Source of the DNA: Candidatus Zixiibacteriota bacterium
GTDB taxonomy: Bacteria > Zixibacteria > MSB-5A5 > GN15 > FEB-12
Direction: 5' to 3'
DNA: 37,884 nucleotides
Assembly: GCA_020351995.1 (NCBI GenBank)
Contig: CP070674.1
Span: 2,080,683-2,118,566 of the forward strand
Below the pieces are notes generated by a model. That model ran no database searches and was not told where the DNA came from. It was given only the letters and a program-made list of their open reading frames with translations. The stretch's first letter is position 1. The number at the start of each line of letters is the position of its first letter. This document shows, piece after piece, positions 7,720 through 16,783 of this stretch. The translations under genes and the position numbers were made by a program.

Positions 7720-8817
7720 ATGAACAAAGCTTTTTGGGGTCTGGTGAGAAAAGAGTTCATTCAGGTATTTCGCGACCGGAACATGCTGCGGATAGTCTTC
7801 GCTGTGCCCATTATTCAATTACTTCTGTTCGGTTATGTGGTGAAGCTGGACGTCAAGAACATCCGGATGGATGTCTATGATTTTGACCAGAGCAGGCTCT
7901 CGCGTGAGTTTGTGAATTCAACCTCCGCGGGGGAGTATTTTCTGCCGACGCCCGCTCAGATAGCAATTCTTGATCTGGAAGCCAATTTTCAGGATGGCAG
8001 CCGTGACATGGCCTTGATAATCCCCGATGGCTTCGGGAAAGGACTTGAAAGCCATCAGAATGTGACAATTGGGTTGGTTGCCGACGGCTCCGACGCCAAC
8101 ATGACCGCTATCGGTTCGGGGTACATGGCCCGGATGGCGCAGAAATACGCTCGCGATGTAGTCAACCTGCGCATGCCGCTGGAAGTGAAATATGATGTTC
8201 TCTATAACCCGGAAGCCGAATCGGTCTATTTCATGGTCCCCGGAATTGTCGCTACTCTGTTGACGATGGTGACGATTATGCTGACATCAATGGCCATCGT
8301 CAGGGAAAGAGAAAGTGGAACCCTTGAGCAGTTGCTGGTAACCCCGATATCGTCCACCACCCTACTGTTCGGAAAAGTATTTCCGTTCGCAGTATTAGGT
8401 TTGTTTGAAATGACAGTAGCCCTCGTGGTCGGTGTGCTCTGGTTCGATATCCCGTTTGTCGGTTCGCCGGTACTGTTGTTTGGGCTATCGGCTCTTTATC
8501 TGCTGACGACTCTGGGACTGGGCCTGTTTTTCTCGACGGTAACCTCGACGCAGCAACAGGCGATGTTCTTCGCGTGGTTTTTTTCGGTATTCGCCATACT
8601 GACATCGGGCTTCTTTACGCCAGTATGGAACATGCCGAAGTGGCTGCAGTACGTGACCTATGTCAACCCCATGCGATTCTTCATGAACATCGTCCGGGGA
8701 ATCATGATGAAAGGCGCCGGCGTGACTCACCTTCTGCCGGATATTTACACCTTGGCGATTTTTGGTGTTATCGTATTTGGCTTCTCGGCGGCGCGTTTCT
8801 CCAAGCGGGCTCGATGA
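7720..8817 (+). CDS. ABC-2 type permease, YbhS/YbhR-like (second)
   Basis: This 365-residue paralogue of the preceding permease has the same layout: N-terminal LVRKEFIQVFRDRNMLR followed by a membrane helix, a periplasmic domain of ~145 residues, the RERESGTLEQLLVTPIS motif and five membrane segments. The two permeases are clearly diverged duplicates. It starts two bases after the previous stop and is the last gene of the seven-gene operon. Its stop lies 18 bases from the convergent end of the Wzz gene, and I see no strong terminator between them. Confidence 0.92.
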   Translation: MNKAFWGLVRKEFIQVFRDRNMLRIVFAVPIIQLLLFGYVVKLDVKNIRMDVYDFDQSRLSREFVNSTSAGEYFLPTPAQIAILDLEANFQDGSRDMALIIPDGFGKGLESHQNVTIGLVADGSDANMTAIGSGYMARMAQKYARDVVNLRMPLEVKYDVLYNPEAESVYFMVPGIVATLLTMVTIMLTSMAIVRERESGTLEQLLVTPISSTTLLFGKVFPFAVLGLFEMTVALVVGVLWFDIPFVGSPVLLFGLSALYLLTTLGLGLFFSTVTSTQQQAMFFAWFFSVFAILTSGFFTPVWNMPKWLQYVTYVNPMRFFMNIVRGIMMKGAGVTHLLPDIYTLAIFGVIVFGFSAARFSKRAR

Positions 8818-8835
8818 TGCGCCTGAAGGCAAGGA

Positions 8836-9936
8836 TCACACCGGTTCTTTTTCGGACAGTTTCAACCTGTTTACTAGGCGTGAAGTTTTCGGGAAGGCTG
8901 TTGTTACATTGTCGCGAAATGTCCGATAGGAGTCGTCGCCGGTCGACCGCGACCTCTTGCCGATGCTATCGTTAATCACAACAGCGAGGGTCGCCATCAT
9001 GGCTGTAATCATTCCCATCAGCATCAGGATAATCGTGCGACGGGGACTGGATTTCTGCGTTGGCAACGACGGCGAGTCAAGCAGCCGGACTATCGGCACA
9101 TCTTTCTGCGCCTCGAACTTGGCCATTTCGTGTTGCCGCGTGAGGTAGAGGTAAGCGGTGGATTTTATCTCCGCTTCTCTCTGCAGGCGAGTCAATTCGT
9201 GAAGGATCTCCGGGCTGCTGGTGGAACTCCAGTTTCGGTTTTCCATTCTGAATTGCTCGAGCAGCCTTTCGGCCTCGGCCAGTTCCAGCTTCTTCGACTC
9301 CATTTGCCCGGCCAGATAGATTTCGTTGTCCCTGGCGGTAGACCGGCGTTTGTGCAAGTTGAAATTCTCAAGTTCAGTGACGTAGGCCGATAGAATGGCT
9401 TGTGAGAAGGCAGGGTATTTGGTTTCAACCGCAAGACGTATCACGCCCGTCTTTTTGTCGATGCTGAAGGTGGCAATTTCACCAAGTTCACGTTGCAGCA
9501 GATCGGGATCAGCCTCGTCGAAGTATTCCTCGAGCGTAGTTGTCATTTCCTCGCCATCGTGGTCGAACGAATAGGTTCTGGACAATACGGCATCTTTCAC
9601 CAGCCGGGACTGGAGAATTTCCGGAAACAGTTCCGACGAGTTCTCATCGGCCTGGGTAAGGCTGTTGAAACCGGCCAGCGACTTGAGGCTCGAAAGTTTG
9701 TCGGTCTTTCCCGAAGGGAGGATGGTTACGGTAGAGGTATACCGGTTCGGTGTGAACAGCAATACTACGGCGGTGATGAACATTACCGCCAGCACGGGGT
9801 ATACTATGAATCGTCTTTTTCGAACCAGGGTGGTGCCGAACTCAAAAAGATTGATCTCGTCATCCGGATTCTGCCGCAACGAATGATCTACGGGTCCGTC
9901 CGATTCAGTGTGCTTCAAACTTATTCTTCTTCGCAT
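8836..9936 (-). CDS. Wzz-family polysaccharide chain-length regulator
   Basis: The product (~366 residues) is an inner-membrane protein with an N-terminal helix (FIVYPVLAVMFITAVVLLF), a large periplasmic coiled-coil region (residues ~60-310), and a second membrane helix near the C-terminus preceded by a proline-containing segment (SPSLPTQKSSPRR). This is the Wzz/GumC layout; there is no fused tyrosine-kinase domain, and ~35 residues follow the last helix. It sets polymer length in Wzy-dependent pathways. ATG at 9936 was chosen; the frame extends 27 codons further to a TTG at 10017 without good support. It is the last gene of the leftward polysaccharide locus, separated by ~195 bases from the gene before it. 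Confidence 0.85.
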   Translation of the reverse strand: MRRRISLKHTESDGPVDHSLRQNPDDEINLFEFGTTLVRKRRFIVYPVLAVMFITAVVLLFTPNRYTSTVTILPSGKTDKLSSLKSLAGFNSLTQADENSSELFPEILQSRLVKDAVLSRTYSFDHDGEEMTTTLEEYFDEADPDLLQRELGEIATFSIDKKTGVIRLAVETKYPAFSQAILSAYVTELENFNLHKRRSTARDNEIYLAGQMESKKLELAEAERLLEQFRMENRNWSSTSSPEILHELTRLQREAEIKSTAYLYLTRQHEMAKFEAQKDVPIVRLLDSPSLPTQKSSPRRTIILMLMGMITAMMATLAVVINDSIGKRSRSTGDDSYRTFRDNVTTAFPKTSRLVNRLKLSEKEPV

Positions 9937-10131
9937 TGTGTTATCCGTATTTCTCCGGTTATAAAGCAAACAAATTGCTTGCCGACCAGCCGTCAAATTC
10001 GTGTTGTAAGGCGCCAATTAGCAGGGTCTTACAGGCCAGTTTTGGGCGGTGTTCGGCGGTAATCACATATCAGAACATAATTTCCTTACCGGGTTGAATA
10101 TTTTTCCCTTTCTAATCCTTCCCTTGATACT

Positions 10132-11340
10132 TTAGCCAGCCAGTATTTCCTCCGCTGAATCGACCAGGTTCTGCTCCTGACTCTTCAAATTCTGGCTGTC
10201 GCCGATTCCGCTATCTCTGTTTTGGATATGCTTTCTGATTGCATTATCCACAAAATCCCGGAATTCCTCGTGGAAACGGTCTTTGGAGAACCGCAGAGCG
10301 TTCCGCCTGATGGTCTCGGGGTCGAAGCGGTCGCTATTGCGTTCAAAGTAACTTACGGCCCGTATGATTTCCTGTTCATCCTGACGGTCGAAGAACACCC
10401 CGGTCTCGCCATTGATAACGGTTTCGAGGATGCCGCCCTTGCCGAAGGCGATTACGGGTGTGCCACAGGCCTGGGCTTCAATCGGCGCGATGCCGAAATC
10501 TTCTTCGGCGGCGAAAACGAACGCCTTTGCCCTCCGCATATACTGCTTGAGGACATCGCCCGGCTGATATCCCAAAAGTTGGATGTTATCCCCGGCCACA
10601 CTTCTGACCTTGGCGTAATCGGGCCCATCGCCGATTACGACAAGTCTCCGGTTAGGCATAAGCGAAAAGGCCCGAACAATAAGATCCATCTTCTTGTAAG
10701 GAACCATCCGCGACGAGGTCATGTAATAATCATCCTTATCGACGCAAAGCTGAAAGGTATCGGAGTCGACCGGGGGATAGATGACAGTCGAATCACGTCC
10801 GTACACTTTCTTGATTCTGCGGGATATGTAATGCGAGATCGCTATATACTCATCGACGCCGACAGAACTCGAGCGATCCCAGAGGCGGAATCGATGCAAA
10901 ATGTACTTCGCCAGCCAGCCCTTCAGGCTTCTGTTGAGTCCAGCCTCTTTCAGATATTGATGCGTCAAATCCCAGGCGTATCGAGCCGGAGAGTAGCACA
11001 TGCATATGTGAAGCTGAGCAGGTCCGGTGATGACACCTTTGGCGGCGGCATGTGAACTTGATATTACGAGATCGTATTCGGACAGGTCGAACTGTTCGAT
11101 GGCCAGCGGCATCAGCGGAAGATAATCCCGATATCTCGTTTTGGCCAAAGGGAACTTCTGCAGGAACGAGGTAATGACGGGTTTGTTCCTTATGAAGTTG
11201 CGTTGGTCAGGTTCGAGAAAGTCGTATAATGAGAACAGGTTGGCGTCGGGGAATTGTTCCAGTATCGCCTCTAACACTCTTTCAGCGCCCCCATAGGTGA
11301 CTAACCAGTCGTGTACGATTGCTGTTCTTGGTTTCTTCAT
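10132..11340 (-). CDS. Glycosyltransferase, GT4-type (WbaZ-like)
   Basis: This 402-residue GT-B fold enzyme has N-terminal TAIVHDWLVTYGGAERVLE, a glycine-rich acceptor-side loop, and the C-terminal donor-binding motif EEDFGIAPIEAQACGTPVIA, the E-x7-E pattern of GT4 retaining transferases. The overall pattern resembles WbaZ-type mannosyltransferases, but donor specificity cannot be read from sequence. It is a cytoplasmic or membrane-peripheral enzyme adding a sugar to the lipid-linked repeat unit. It lies 18 bases downstream of the neighbouring glycosyltransferase on the same strand, so the two are co-transcribed. Confidence 0.9.
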   Translation of the reverse strand: MKKPRTAIVHDWLVTYGGAERVLEAILEQFPDANLFSLYDFLEPDQRNFIRNKPVITSFLQKFPLAKTRYRDYLPLMPLAIEQFDLSEYDLVISSSHAAAKGVITGPAQLHICMCYSPARYAWDLTHQYLKEAGLNRSLKGWLAKYILHRFRLWDRSSSVGVDEYIAISHYISRRIKKVYGRDSTVIYPPVDSDTFQLCVDKDDYYMTSSRMVPYKKMDLIVRAFSLMPNRRLVVIGDGPDYAKVRSVAGDNIQLLGYQPGDVLKQYMRRAKAFVFAAEEDFGIAPIEAQACGTPVIAFGKGGILETVINGETGVFFDRQDEQEIIRAVSYFERNSDRFDPETIRRNALRFSKDRFHEEFRDFVDNAIRKHIQNRDSGIGDSQNLKSQEQNLVDSAEEILAG

Positions 11341-11358
11341 TAGTGCTCTACACCGTGC

Positions 11359-12531
11359 CTAACTAACAATAAGCTCGTTTTTTCGGTCTTCAATTTCTAC
11401 TGACGGGCGATGCAATATAAGCGAACTCCGACTGCGGTTTGAAGTCTCTTCGATGACATCCATTATGGCCTTAACAGGGTTATCCCATGAGAATCGCCTT
11501 ACTCTTTCGTAGCCAGACTTGATAAGTCGTTGACGTAAGGAGGCGTCAGATACAACATGATAAATCTTGTCGGCAATGTCGTGGGGATCGTAGGGGTCGC
11601 AGTATACCGCAGCGTTACCGCAGATTTCCGGCATAGCACCTGCCCTGGACACGACACATGGGCACCCGTACGACATAGCTTCAAGGGGTGGCAGGCCAAA
11701 TCCTTCATACAGGGATGGCAATACCAGAACACCCGCATTCCTGTACATGTCGGGCAGTTTCTTGTCGTCAAATCTTCCCGTGAAGGTAATCCACCGGCCC
11801 CAGGATGACTCGGAAATTTCCTCTCTAAAACCGGGGATGCCGGTGATGAAATGATCGACTTCACCAACAATTACCAGTGGCAATGTCATATGGTAGTGTT
11901 CGTGAAGGCGTTTGTATGCGGCAACCAATCGCCTCAGATTTTTGTGTGGCTTGACGTTACCGACATAAAGGAGGAATGGCTTATCTTCGGATGTTTTCGG
12001 GTGTGCACGATCGCAAGTGGCCGAATTGAAGCCCAGGTGTACCACCTTAACTTTTGCGAGGCATGGTAACCCGTACTTTTTCATCTCAGACAACGTGAAT
12101 TGCGAAGGAGTGAACACAACCCGGGACTTTCTCAGAGCCAGCGCAAGCATTGTTCTTGCGTATTTTTGCTTAACAATAGACTTGTCATCGTTTTCTTCGG
12201 CCAGATGAAATATGTCATGTATCGTCGTTATCTGGATTCCACGGTAGAACAAGGGGATATTGTAATGAGGCGAAAACGACAGATCACACCGTGCGATCTT
12301 TCTGGCGAGTTCGAACTGTTCGGCAATTGAATAGATTGGCGCTGTGCATTCAACGAGCTTGACCTGATGATTACCATTGCGGGCTATGTCTTTCAAATCT
12401 TCACTCCGGCCCAAAAGGAAGAAATGCAGGTCCGGCAGTGATGCAATTAGCTGTGGCACCACGTTTCTCAAGTAGGTGCCAATCCCGCCGGAGCGCCACA
12501 TTCGACAATCAATTGCAAACCGCATTGTCAA
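11359..12531 (-). CDS. Glycosyltransferase family 4
   Basis: This 390-residue GT-B enzyme has the N-terminal GGIGTYLRNVVPQL loop, a middle segment LLYVGNVKPHKNLRRLV marking the start of the donor domain, and the E-x7-E motif within SLYEGFGLPPLEAMSYGCP. These are standard GT4 features, of the type often annotated as mannosyltransferase in O-antigen loci. The start overlaps the end of the polymerase gene by about 20 bases; ATG at 12531 or two codons later are both possible. It most likely adds one sugar of the repeat unit. Confidence 0.9.
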   Translation of the reverse strand: MTMRFAIDCRMWRSGGIGTYLRNVVPQLIASLPDLHFFLLGRSEDLKDIARNGNHQVKLVECTAPIYSIAEQFELARKIARCDLSFSPHYNIPLFYRGIQITTIHDIFHLAEENDDKSIVKQKYARTMLALALRKSRVVFTPSQFTLSEMKKYGLPCLAKVKVVHLGFNSATCDRAHPKTSEDKPFLLYVGNVKPHKNLRRLVAAYKRLHEHYHMTLPLVIVGEVDHFITGIPGFREEISESSWGRWITFTGRFDDKKLPDMYRNAGVLVLPSLYEGFGLPPLEAMSYGCPCVVSRAGAMPEICGNAAVYCDPYDPHDIADKIYHVVSDASLRQRLIKSGYERVRRFSWDNPVKAIMDVIEETSNRSRSSLILHRPSVEIEDRKNELIVS

Positions 12532-13777
12532 TCCTTTCGTTTTTTAGCAGATGAAAATAACAGACTATAGGGAATACACAAAGAACCCAAAAAGGATATA
12601 GCAGTAGGTTGTTTACATTAGAGATCACCAAACTTACCACAATGTAGTTTAGAAACACGCCCCTGAAAAACAGCTGGTCTTGAGCCGCGGGTGATTCGGC
12701 TGTTTTGAAAAAGTAATAGAGACAGCCTACTACTATACAGAACACAGGAACACCCAGGGTAACCATCATCGATAGCAGCGATGAATCTATCAAGGAGGAT
12801 GTGGTCACACCCAGATAAGTGAAGAAGTTGAATCCAATGCCGAAAACAAAGATATCACCTTCCGTCAGTAAACTCAGGCCTAACGCCAGATCGTGTACCC
12901 TTTGCGCCGCGGAATTATCCTGGCTGACGAATATGAACCTTTCGGCAATTCTCTGGGCTTCGCCCGGCAGGAAGTAGAGAAAGCCTATGAGCCCGAGTAT
13001 TAGAATAACGAGGTTATAAGCCAGCGACTTTCGGACTTTTAGAGCGAATAGCGAGCGCTTGACAAGAGGCGCAAAGTAAAGGATGAGTCCCAGTGACAGG
13101 CCCAGCAAAGAAGATCTCGAAAACGTGAAAAACTCGGCAAGGATGAGCAAGGTGAGTACACCGAGGTAACGCTTTTTTTGCGTCGTATCATACAGATACA
13201 AACAATACAGTACAGGCAGTATGAGTAAATTGCCGAGGAAGTTCGGGTCAAAAAGCGTGCCCAGCAATCGATGTACATGGGGATCGCCGTTAAAAGTAAT
13301 CCCATAGGAAGCCAGAAATGCCCACAGCTTAGTCGAGTCAGGAAACACAAAGTAGATTATCCAGGCACATGCCACATTAAATAAGAACATAGATAGATGG
13401 AAATGCAGCAGTTTTGTTAAATTGTGGTGGAATATCCTGTACAATGAAAGGCCAATCACATAACTGGAAGTAAAGAACAACAGAATTCTGATGTTGTAAG
13501 TCAAGGCGATGACATCCATTTCCTGGACCCTGACGGCGCCCAGCATATAAGACACGAAAAAACACATGTAAACGACAATAAGGGCCGCCGGAAACTTGCT
13601 TGCCTCTCTTAGCGATAGGATCAGCACAATCAGACAATAACAGTGCAGAGCAATCTCGATTGTATTTACCGAGCCGACAGCGCTGGCCATCGGTATCAGT
13701 CGCAGAACATTCCCCAGCGAGAAGTATAGAAAGAAGCACAACAGGACCGATTTGTATTTCAGAACTTGTGTTTTCAT
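12509..13777 (-). CDS. wzy: O-antigen polymerase/ligase-like membrane protein (Wzy-like)
   Basis: This ~422-residue polytopic protein has about 11-12 predicted membrane segments and a larger periplasmic loop between the middle helices. The segment RLLGTLFDPNFLGN and the FTFSRSSLLGLSLG stretch are typical of the Wzy_C/O-antigen ligase superfamily, where Arg and Ser/Asn residues cluster near periplasmic loops. In a locus holding a Wzx flippase and a Wzz regulator, the polymerase role is most likely; a ligase role cannot be excluded. The frame opens nine codons earlier (13804), overlapping the upstream gene; ATG at 13777 was preferred but neither start has a strong ribosome-binding site. Confidence 0.8.
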   Translation of the reverse strand: MKTQVLKYKSVLLCFFLYFSLGNVLRLIPMASAVGSVNTIEIALHCYCLIVLILSLREASKFPAALIVVYMCFFVSYMLGAVRVQEMDVIALTYNIRILLFFTSSYVIGLSLYRIFHHNLTKLLHFHLSMFLFNVACAWIIYFVFPDSTKLWAFLASYGITFNGDPHVHRLLGTLFDPNFLGNLLILPVLYCLYLYDTTQKKRYLGVLTLLILAEFFTFSRSSLLGLSLGLILYFAPLVKRSLFALKVRKSLAYNLVILILGLIGFLYFLPGEAQRIAERFIFVSQDNSAAQRVHDLALGLSLLTEGDIFVFGIGFNFFTYLGVTTSSLIDSSLLSMMVTLGVPVFCIVVGCLYYFFKTAESPAAQDQLFFRGVFLNYIVVSLVISNVNNLLLYPFWVLCVFPIVCYFHLLKNERIDNAVCN

Positions 13778-13794
13778 ATCATCAAGTATACATC

Positions 13795-15051
13795 TTAGAA
13801 ACAATGGTCAACGATACGCTTTGAGAAATTGGAGTCATGAGCGTTGAACAATGCTTTTACCTTGGCTCTGCTTTCGAGATATGGGTCATCCGTACCTGTC
13901 CTGATTGACCTGGCGGTCTTCTCGATTTCATCGATCACCGCTCTCCAATCGGTGCATTTCGGCCCGGGAGTGACTTCATCATAATCATAATAAAAGCCTG
14001 CGTTGCGGCGTACGTAATCCGGCATATCAAACGGTGTAAAAATCATCGGTTTGCCGACTAACAGGTAGTCGAAGTAGACGCTTGAGTAGTCTGTAATCAG
14101 AATATCTGTATAGCGGATCAACGGGTAAGGATCGGCATGGTTATATACCTGGATATTGCTACTATCTTTCAGGTACTCGTTCAGGAGGTCGAGTTCCAGA
14201 AAATGCGGTTTTATCACCAGGACTGCTTTGAGATCTCGCAGGCGCTTGTTAACCTCTCGTTCACTGAATCCGTAATCATCCAGTAAATTAACTATGCTGG
14301 TGGGCGCGGGTTTGCGATAAGTGGGCAACCAGCTGATAACGAGTTCCCAATCGTCGCGTAACTTCCTGAGAAATTGGGATTCACTAAAGATTTTGGTATT
14401 CATGACAAAATCTCCGGACAGGCAGTCGTTGCGCGGCTGTCCGGCAACCGAAATACGCGTTTTGTCTATTCCGAACGCGCTCATGTATGACGGAATCAGA
14501 AATTGAGACGAAGCGACGATGAAATCAAATCTATTGCTCCCGTATAGATAGGGGAACAGAGCGTAAGAAGCTTTCCGAACCATATTCTTCAGGAACGCCT
14601 TGGTGTTTTCTGAAATCCAGTTGGCGTCATTGCCAATTTTCTTCAACGGCGTGCCGTGCCAGAGCTGAATCACCTGAGCTCCTCCAAGGAGCAAAGGGTG
14701 AATGTCATTTAGGGAATGCGAGAGAAACGCTTTCTTGGCACGCATCACCGTTCTTAGTCCGGCGAAAGAATACAGAAATTCAGCTTGCATGTTGTTACTT
14801 CGTAACAGACCAACGACCCGGCGATTTTTCGAGATAAAGACCGATGTGATGTTTTTCACATTTTCGTTGGCATACAAGAACAGGTATTTGCTGTTGTCGG
14901 CGAAATGATAACCCAGGGAAGAGCCAAATACGTAAAGCCTGTTATCTTTCGGTATGAGCTTGCCTAACAGGTATACTGGAAAAAGGGCTATCAGTATGAG
15001 AAAATCAAAAACGTTCCGCCTGACTCTCATATTTCGTGGAGATCCGGTCAT
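13795..15051 (-). CDS. CDP-glycerol:glycerophosphotransferase family protein (TagB/TagF-like)
   Basis: This 418-residue protein has an N-terminal hydrophobic anchor (FDFLILIALFPVYLLGKLI) followed by a GT-B-like domain of the Glyphos_transf family. Key motifs are QLWHGTPLKKIG and, near the C-terminus, ILITDYSSVYFDYLLVGKPM. These are the conserved blocks of teichoic-acid TagB/TagF enzymes, which transfer glycerol phosphate from CDP-glycerol. In Gram-negative capsule or O-antigen loci such proteins can add glycerol phosphate or related polyol phosphates to the polymer. No CDP-glycerol synthesis gene is visible in this window. It sits between the Wzx and Wzy-like genes on the same strand. Confidence 0.87.
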   Translation of the reverse strand: MTGSPRNMRVRRNVFDFLILIALFPVYLLGKLIPKDNRLYVFGSSLGYHFADNSKYLFLYANENVKNITSVFISKNRRVVGLLRSNNMQAEFLYSFAGLRTVMRAKKAFLSHSLNDIHPLLLGGAQVIQLWHGTPLKKIGNDANWISENTKAFLKNMVRKASYALFPYLYGSNRFDFIVASSQFLIPSYMSAFGIDKTRISVAGQPRNDCLSGDFVMNTKIFSESQFLRKLRDDWELVISWLPTYRKPAPTSIVNLLDDYGFSEREVNKRLRDLKAVLVIKPHFLELDLLNEYLKDSSNIQVYNHADPYPLIRYTDILITDYSSVYFDYLLVGKPMIFTPFDMPDYVRRNAGFYYDYDEVTPGPKCTDWRAVIDEIEKTARSIRTGTDDPYLESRAKVKALFNAHDSNFSKRIVDHCF

Positions 15052-15094
15052 CGAAGCACCCTTTCGCGACCGGCAGCTACCGTTGGTGAAGTTG

Positions 15095-16375
15095 TCAAAA
15101 AGATGGTTTGCATGCTACCCTCCACAGGTGATATTTCCGAACCCCGTATGCCCGTATAGCGAGCACGATCGATTCGGTGATTATCGTAATAATGGCAACC
15201 CAGTATATGTTTATGAATGGGATGGCAATAAGCAGAAGAAGTACATGGCATATTGAGCCGGCCACGACACTGAAATTCGCGTACCGCGAGTGGTCTAAGG
15301 CCGCCAGGAAAGGATAGCCAATAAGGACCGAGGCGACGTTGATCAGAATAAGCAACGCGAATAACCTGAGCAGGTCGGCGGCTGGTTCAAAACCAGCACC
15401 AAAGATCAGAGAAGTTATCGGGCCGCTGAATGCGAACGCGATCGCAGCGATAACTGATGCCGCGCTCATGGCGCCGACATAGATCTTTCGAAAGAGAGCT
15501 ATATTCCTTTCCTTGGAGACAAAAGGATATAGCGCATTGGCCAGCGGAACAAAGACACCCTGCATGCCTTTATATAACTGCTCCGCCGCGGCATAATAAC
15601 CAGCGGCTGTATTACCGACCAGCAGTCCAAGGATAAACGTGTTCGATGATGTATAGAGAGATACCGAGACTCTCGACAGGAAAAACTGTCCGCTCTGTCT
15701 GAGTTGACCGATAAGCTGAGGCATCCGGGGCAAAATCGGCTTGACCTTGAATCGCCTGAAGACGATCCAGATACTAAGACAGCCCGCCACGATAAATCCG
15801 GCCGAATTCAAAAGAGGCACCAACAGGTAATCGTCGCGATTTCTCACGAAGATAAAAAGCGTTACGGTGAATATTACCTTGGCAGTTATATTCAGCATGG
15901 TGATGTATTTCATCTTCTCCATTCCCTGGAAAAACCAGACAGGGAAAAGGACCTGGCCGGCAACAATGCCGTAGGTGATGAGAAATATCAAATAGTCTTT
16001 CTGGAATTTGGGAACAATGACGAGCAGAGCGACCAAGAGGAGCAACCCGGCCAGGAGAAGTAGAGACTTGATAATCATTACTCCGTTAAATATGGCTGCT
16101 ACTTTGTCAGGGTCATCTCTGTTCACGGCTATTTCTCTGGTAGCCGAGAGATTAAAACCGTAATCGGTCAGGACTACGAAGTACTGGATGAAGGCATGGG
16201 CAAACATGACCAGGCCGTACACTTCGACCCCCAGTACCCTGACCAGATAGGGAAGGGTTACGAGCGGAAGAAGGTAGTTGACTACCTGCAGGGCGGAAAG
16301 AGATACGTAGTTTTCCGCCAGCCGTATCTCTTTGCTGCCTTTGTAGCGGTTATGTAACAGCCTGATAAATTTCAT
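15095..16375 (-). CDS. wzx: Wzx-type polysaccharide repeat-unit flippase
   Basis: This 426-residue MOP-superfamily protein has about 12 membrane segments. Its N-terminal block (LAENYVSLSALQVVNYLLPL, then PYLVRVLGVEVYGLVMFA) is the signature of Polysacc_synt flippases such as RfbX/Wzx, and TDYGFNLSATREIAVNRDD lies after the second helix. It would flip undecaprenyl-linked repeat units to the periplasmic face before polymerisation by the Wzy-like protein. It is the first of the closely spaced genes running leftward; the next gene starts 43 bases after its stop. Confidence 0.92.
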   Translation of the reverse strand: MKFIRLLHNRYKGSKEIRLAENYVSLSALQVVNYLLPLVTLPYLVRVLGVEVYGLVMFAHAFIQYFVVLTDYGFNLSATREIAVNRDDPDKVAAIFNGVMIIKSLLLLAGLLLLVALLVIVPKFQKDYLIFLITYGIVAGQVLFPVWFFQGMEKMKYITMLNITAKVIFTVTLFIFVRNRDDYLLVPLLNSAGFIVAGCLSIWIVFRRFKVKPILPRMPQLIGQLRQSGQFFLSRVSVSLYTSSNTFILGLLVGNTAAGYYAAAEQLYKGMQGVFVPLANALYPFVSKERNIALFRKIYVGAMSAASVIAAIAFAFSGPITSLIFGAGFEPAADLLRLFALLILINVASVLIGYPFLAALDHSRYANFSVVAGSICHVLLLLIAIPFINIYWVAIITIITESIVLAIRAYGVRKYHLWRVACKPSF

Positions 16376-16446
16376 GTCATTTTATAGGGAACTGACTCCC
16401 ATCCACTGTCATCCCTGACCTTTGTTGAGGCGAAAGTGATTCCGGG

Positions 16447-16489
16447 CTTAAGGCTGGTACGAAGAAGGCTCAAGACATGGGGCCTTAAG
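16447..16489. repeat. Short inverted repeat upstream of wzx
   Basis: CTTAAGGC (16447-16454) and GCCTTAAG (16482-16489) are perfect 8-base inverted copies 27 bases apart. They lie in the 163-base gap between the small basic ORF and wzx. A hairpin or operator is possible but not demonstrated. Confidence 0.3.
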
Positions 16490-16538
16490 TCGCTTCCTTG
16501 AAGTCTCCTTTCTGGCCCGCCGGAGATCATAGAAAGTC

Positions 16539-16712
16539 CTAATTATTATTCACCGAAAAGACTTTGGTTCGGTCGCGGGAATTCTTCCTGAGCCGCTCTA
16601 CAACTGTCCGGGGGTTTGAAAAATTGGCGACAAAGGAGCCGCCACTTGACATCAGGGCGAAAAACCGGGATTTCTTCTTCCCGCCGCCCTTTAAGTTCTT
16701 GATTCGGGCCAT
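16539..16712 (-). CDS. Small basic protein (57 residues), unknown function
   Basis: ATG at 16712 reads 57 codons to TAG at 16539-16541, preceded by CGGAG at a gap of about 7 bases. The product begins MARIKNLKGGGKKKSRFF and continues with a Ser/Gly-rich centre and a second basic stretch (TVVERLRKNSRDRTK), giving a strongly cationic, soluble small protein. No family is recognised. It lies between wecB and wzx on the same strand, with a nested inverted repeat directly upstream (16731-16783). Good ribosome-binding site, amino-acid composition and conserved strand support it being real; it could instead be a leader peptide. Confidence 0.5.
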   Translation of the reverse strand: MARIKNLKGGGKKKSRFFALMSSGGSFVANFSNPRTVVERLRKNSRDRTKVFSVNNN

Positions 16713-16730
16713 CTTAGCACTCCGTTGCTG

Positions 16731-16783
16731 ATATGGTTCTTTCTTAGCAATCCATTGCTATTTTCGTCGCACAAGAACCATAT
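16731..16783 (-). repeat. Nested inverted repeat (hairpin leader) upstream of the small ORF
   Basis: An outer perfect 11-base pair of arms (ATATGGTTCTT at 16731-16741, AAGAACCATAT at 16773-16783) encloses an inner perfect 7-base hairpin (TAGCAAT-CC-ATTGCTA at 16745-16760). On the minus strand the inner unit GCAATGGATTGCTAAGA is nearly repeated by GCAACGGAGTGCTAAGA, which carries the ribosome-binding site of the small ORF. RNA folding here could therefore compete with translation initiation. Confidence 0.55.

Noticed and set aside
10222-11055. A 277-codon plus-strand open frame opposite the WbaZ-like glycosyltransferase
   Set aside because: It lies entirely within a well-supported minus-strand gene, has no ribosome-binding site or recognisable domain, and reads as an antisense shadow.
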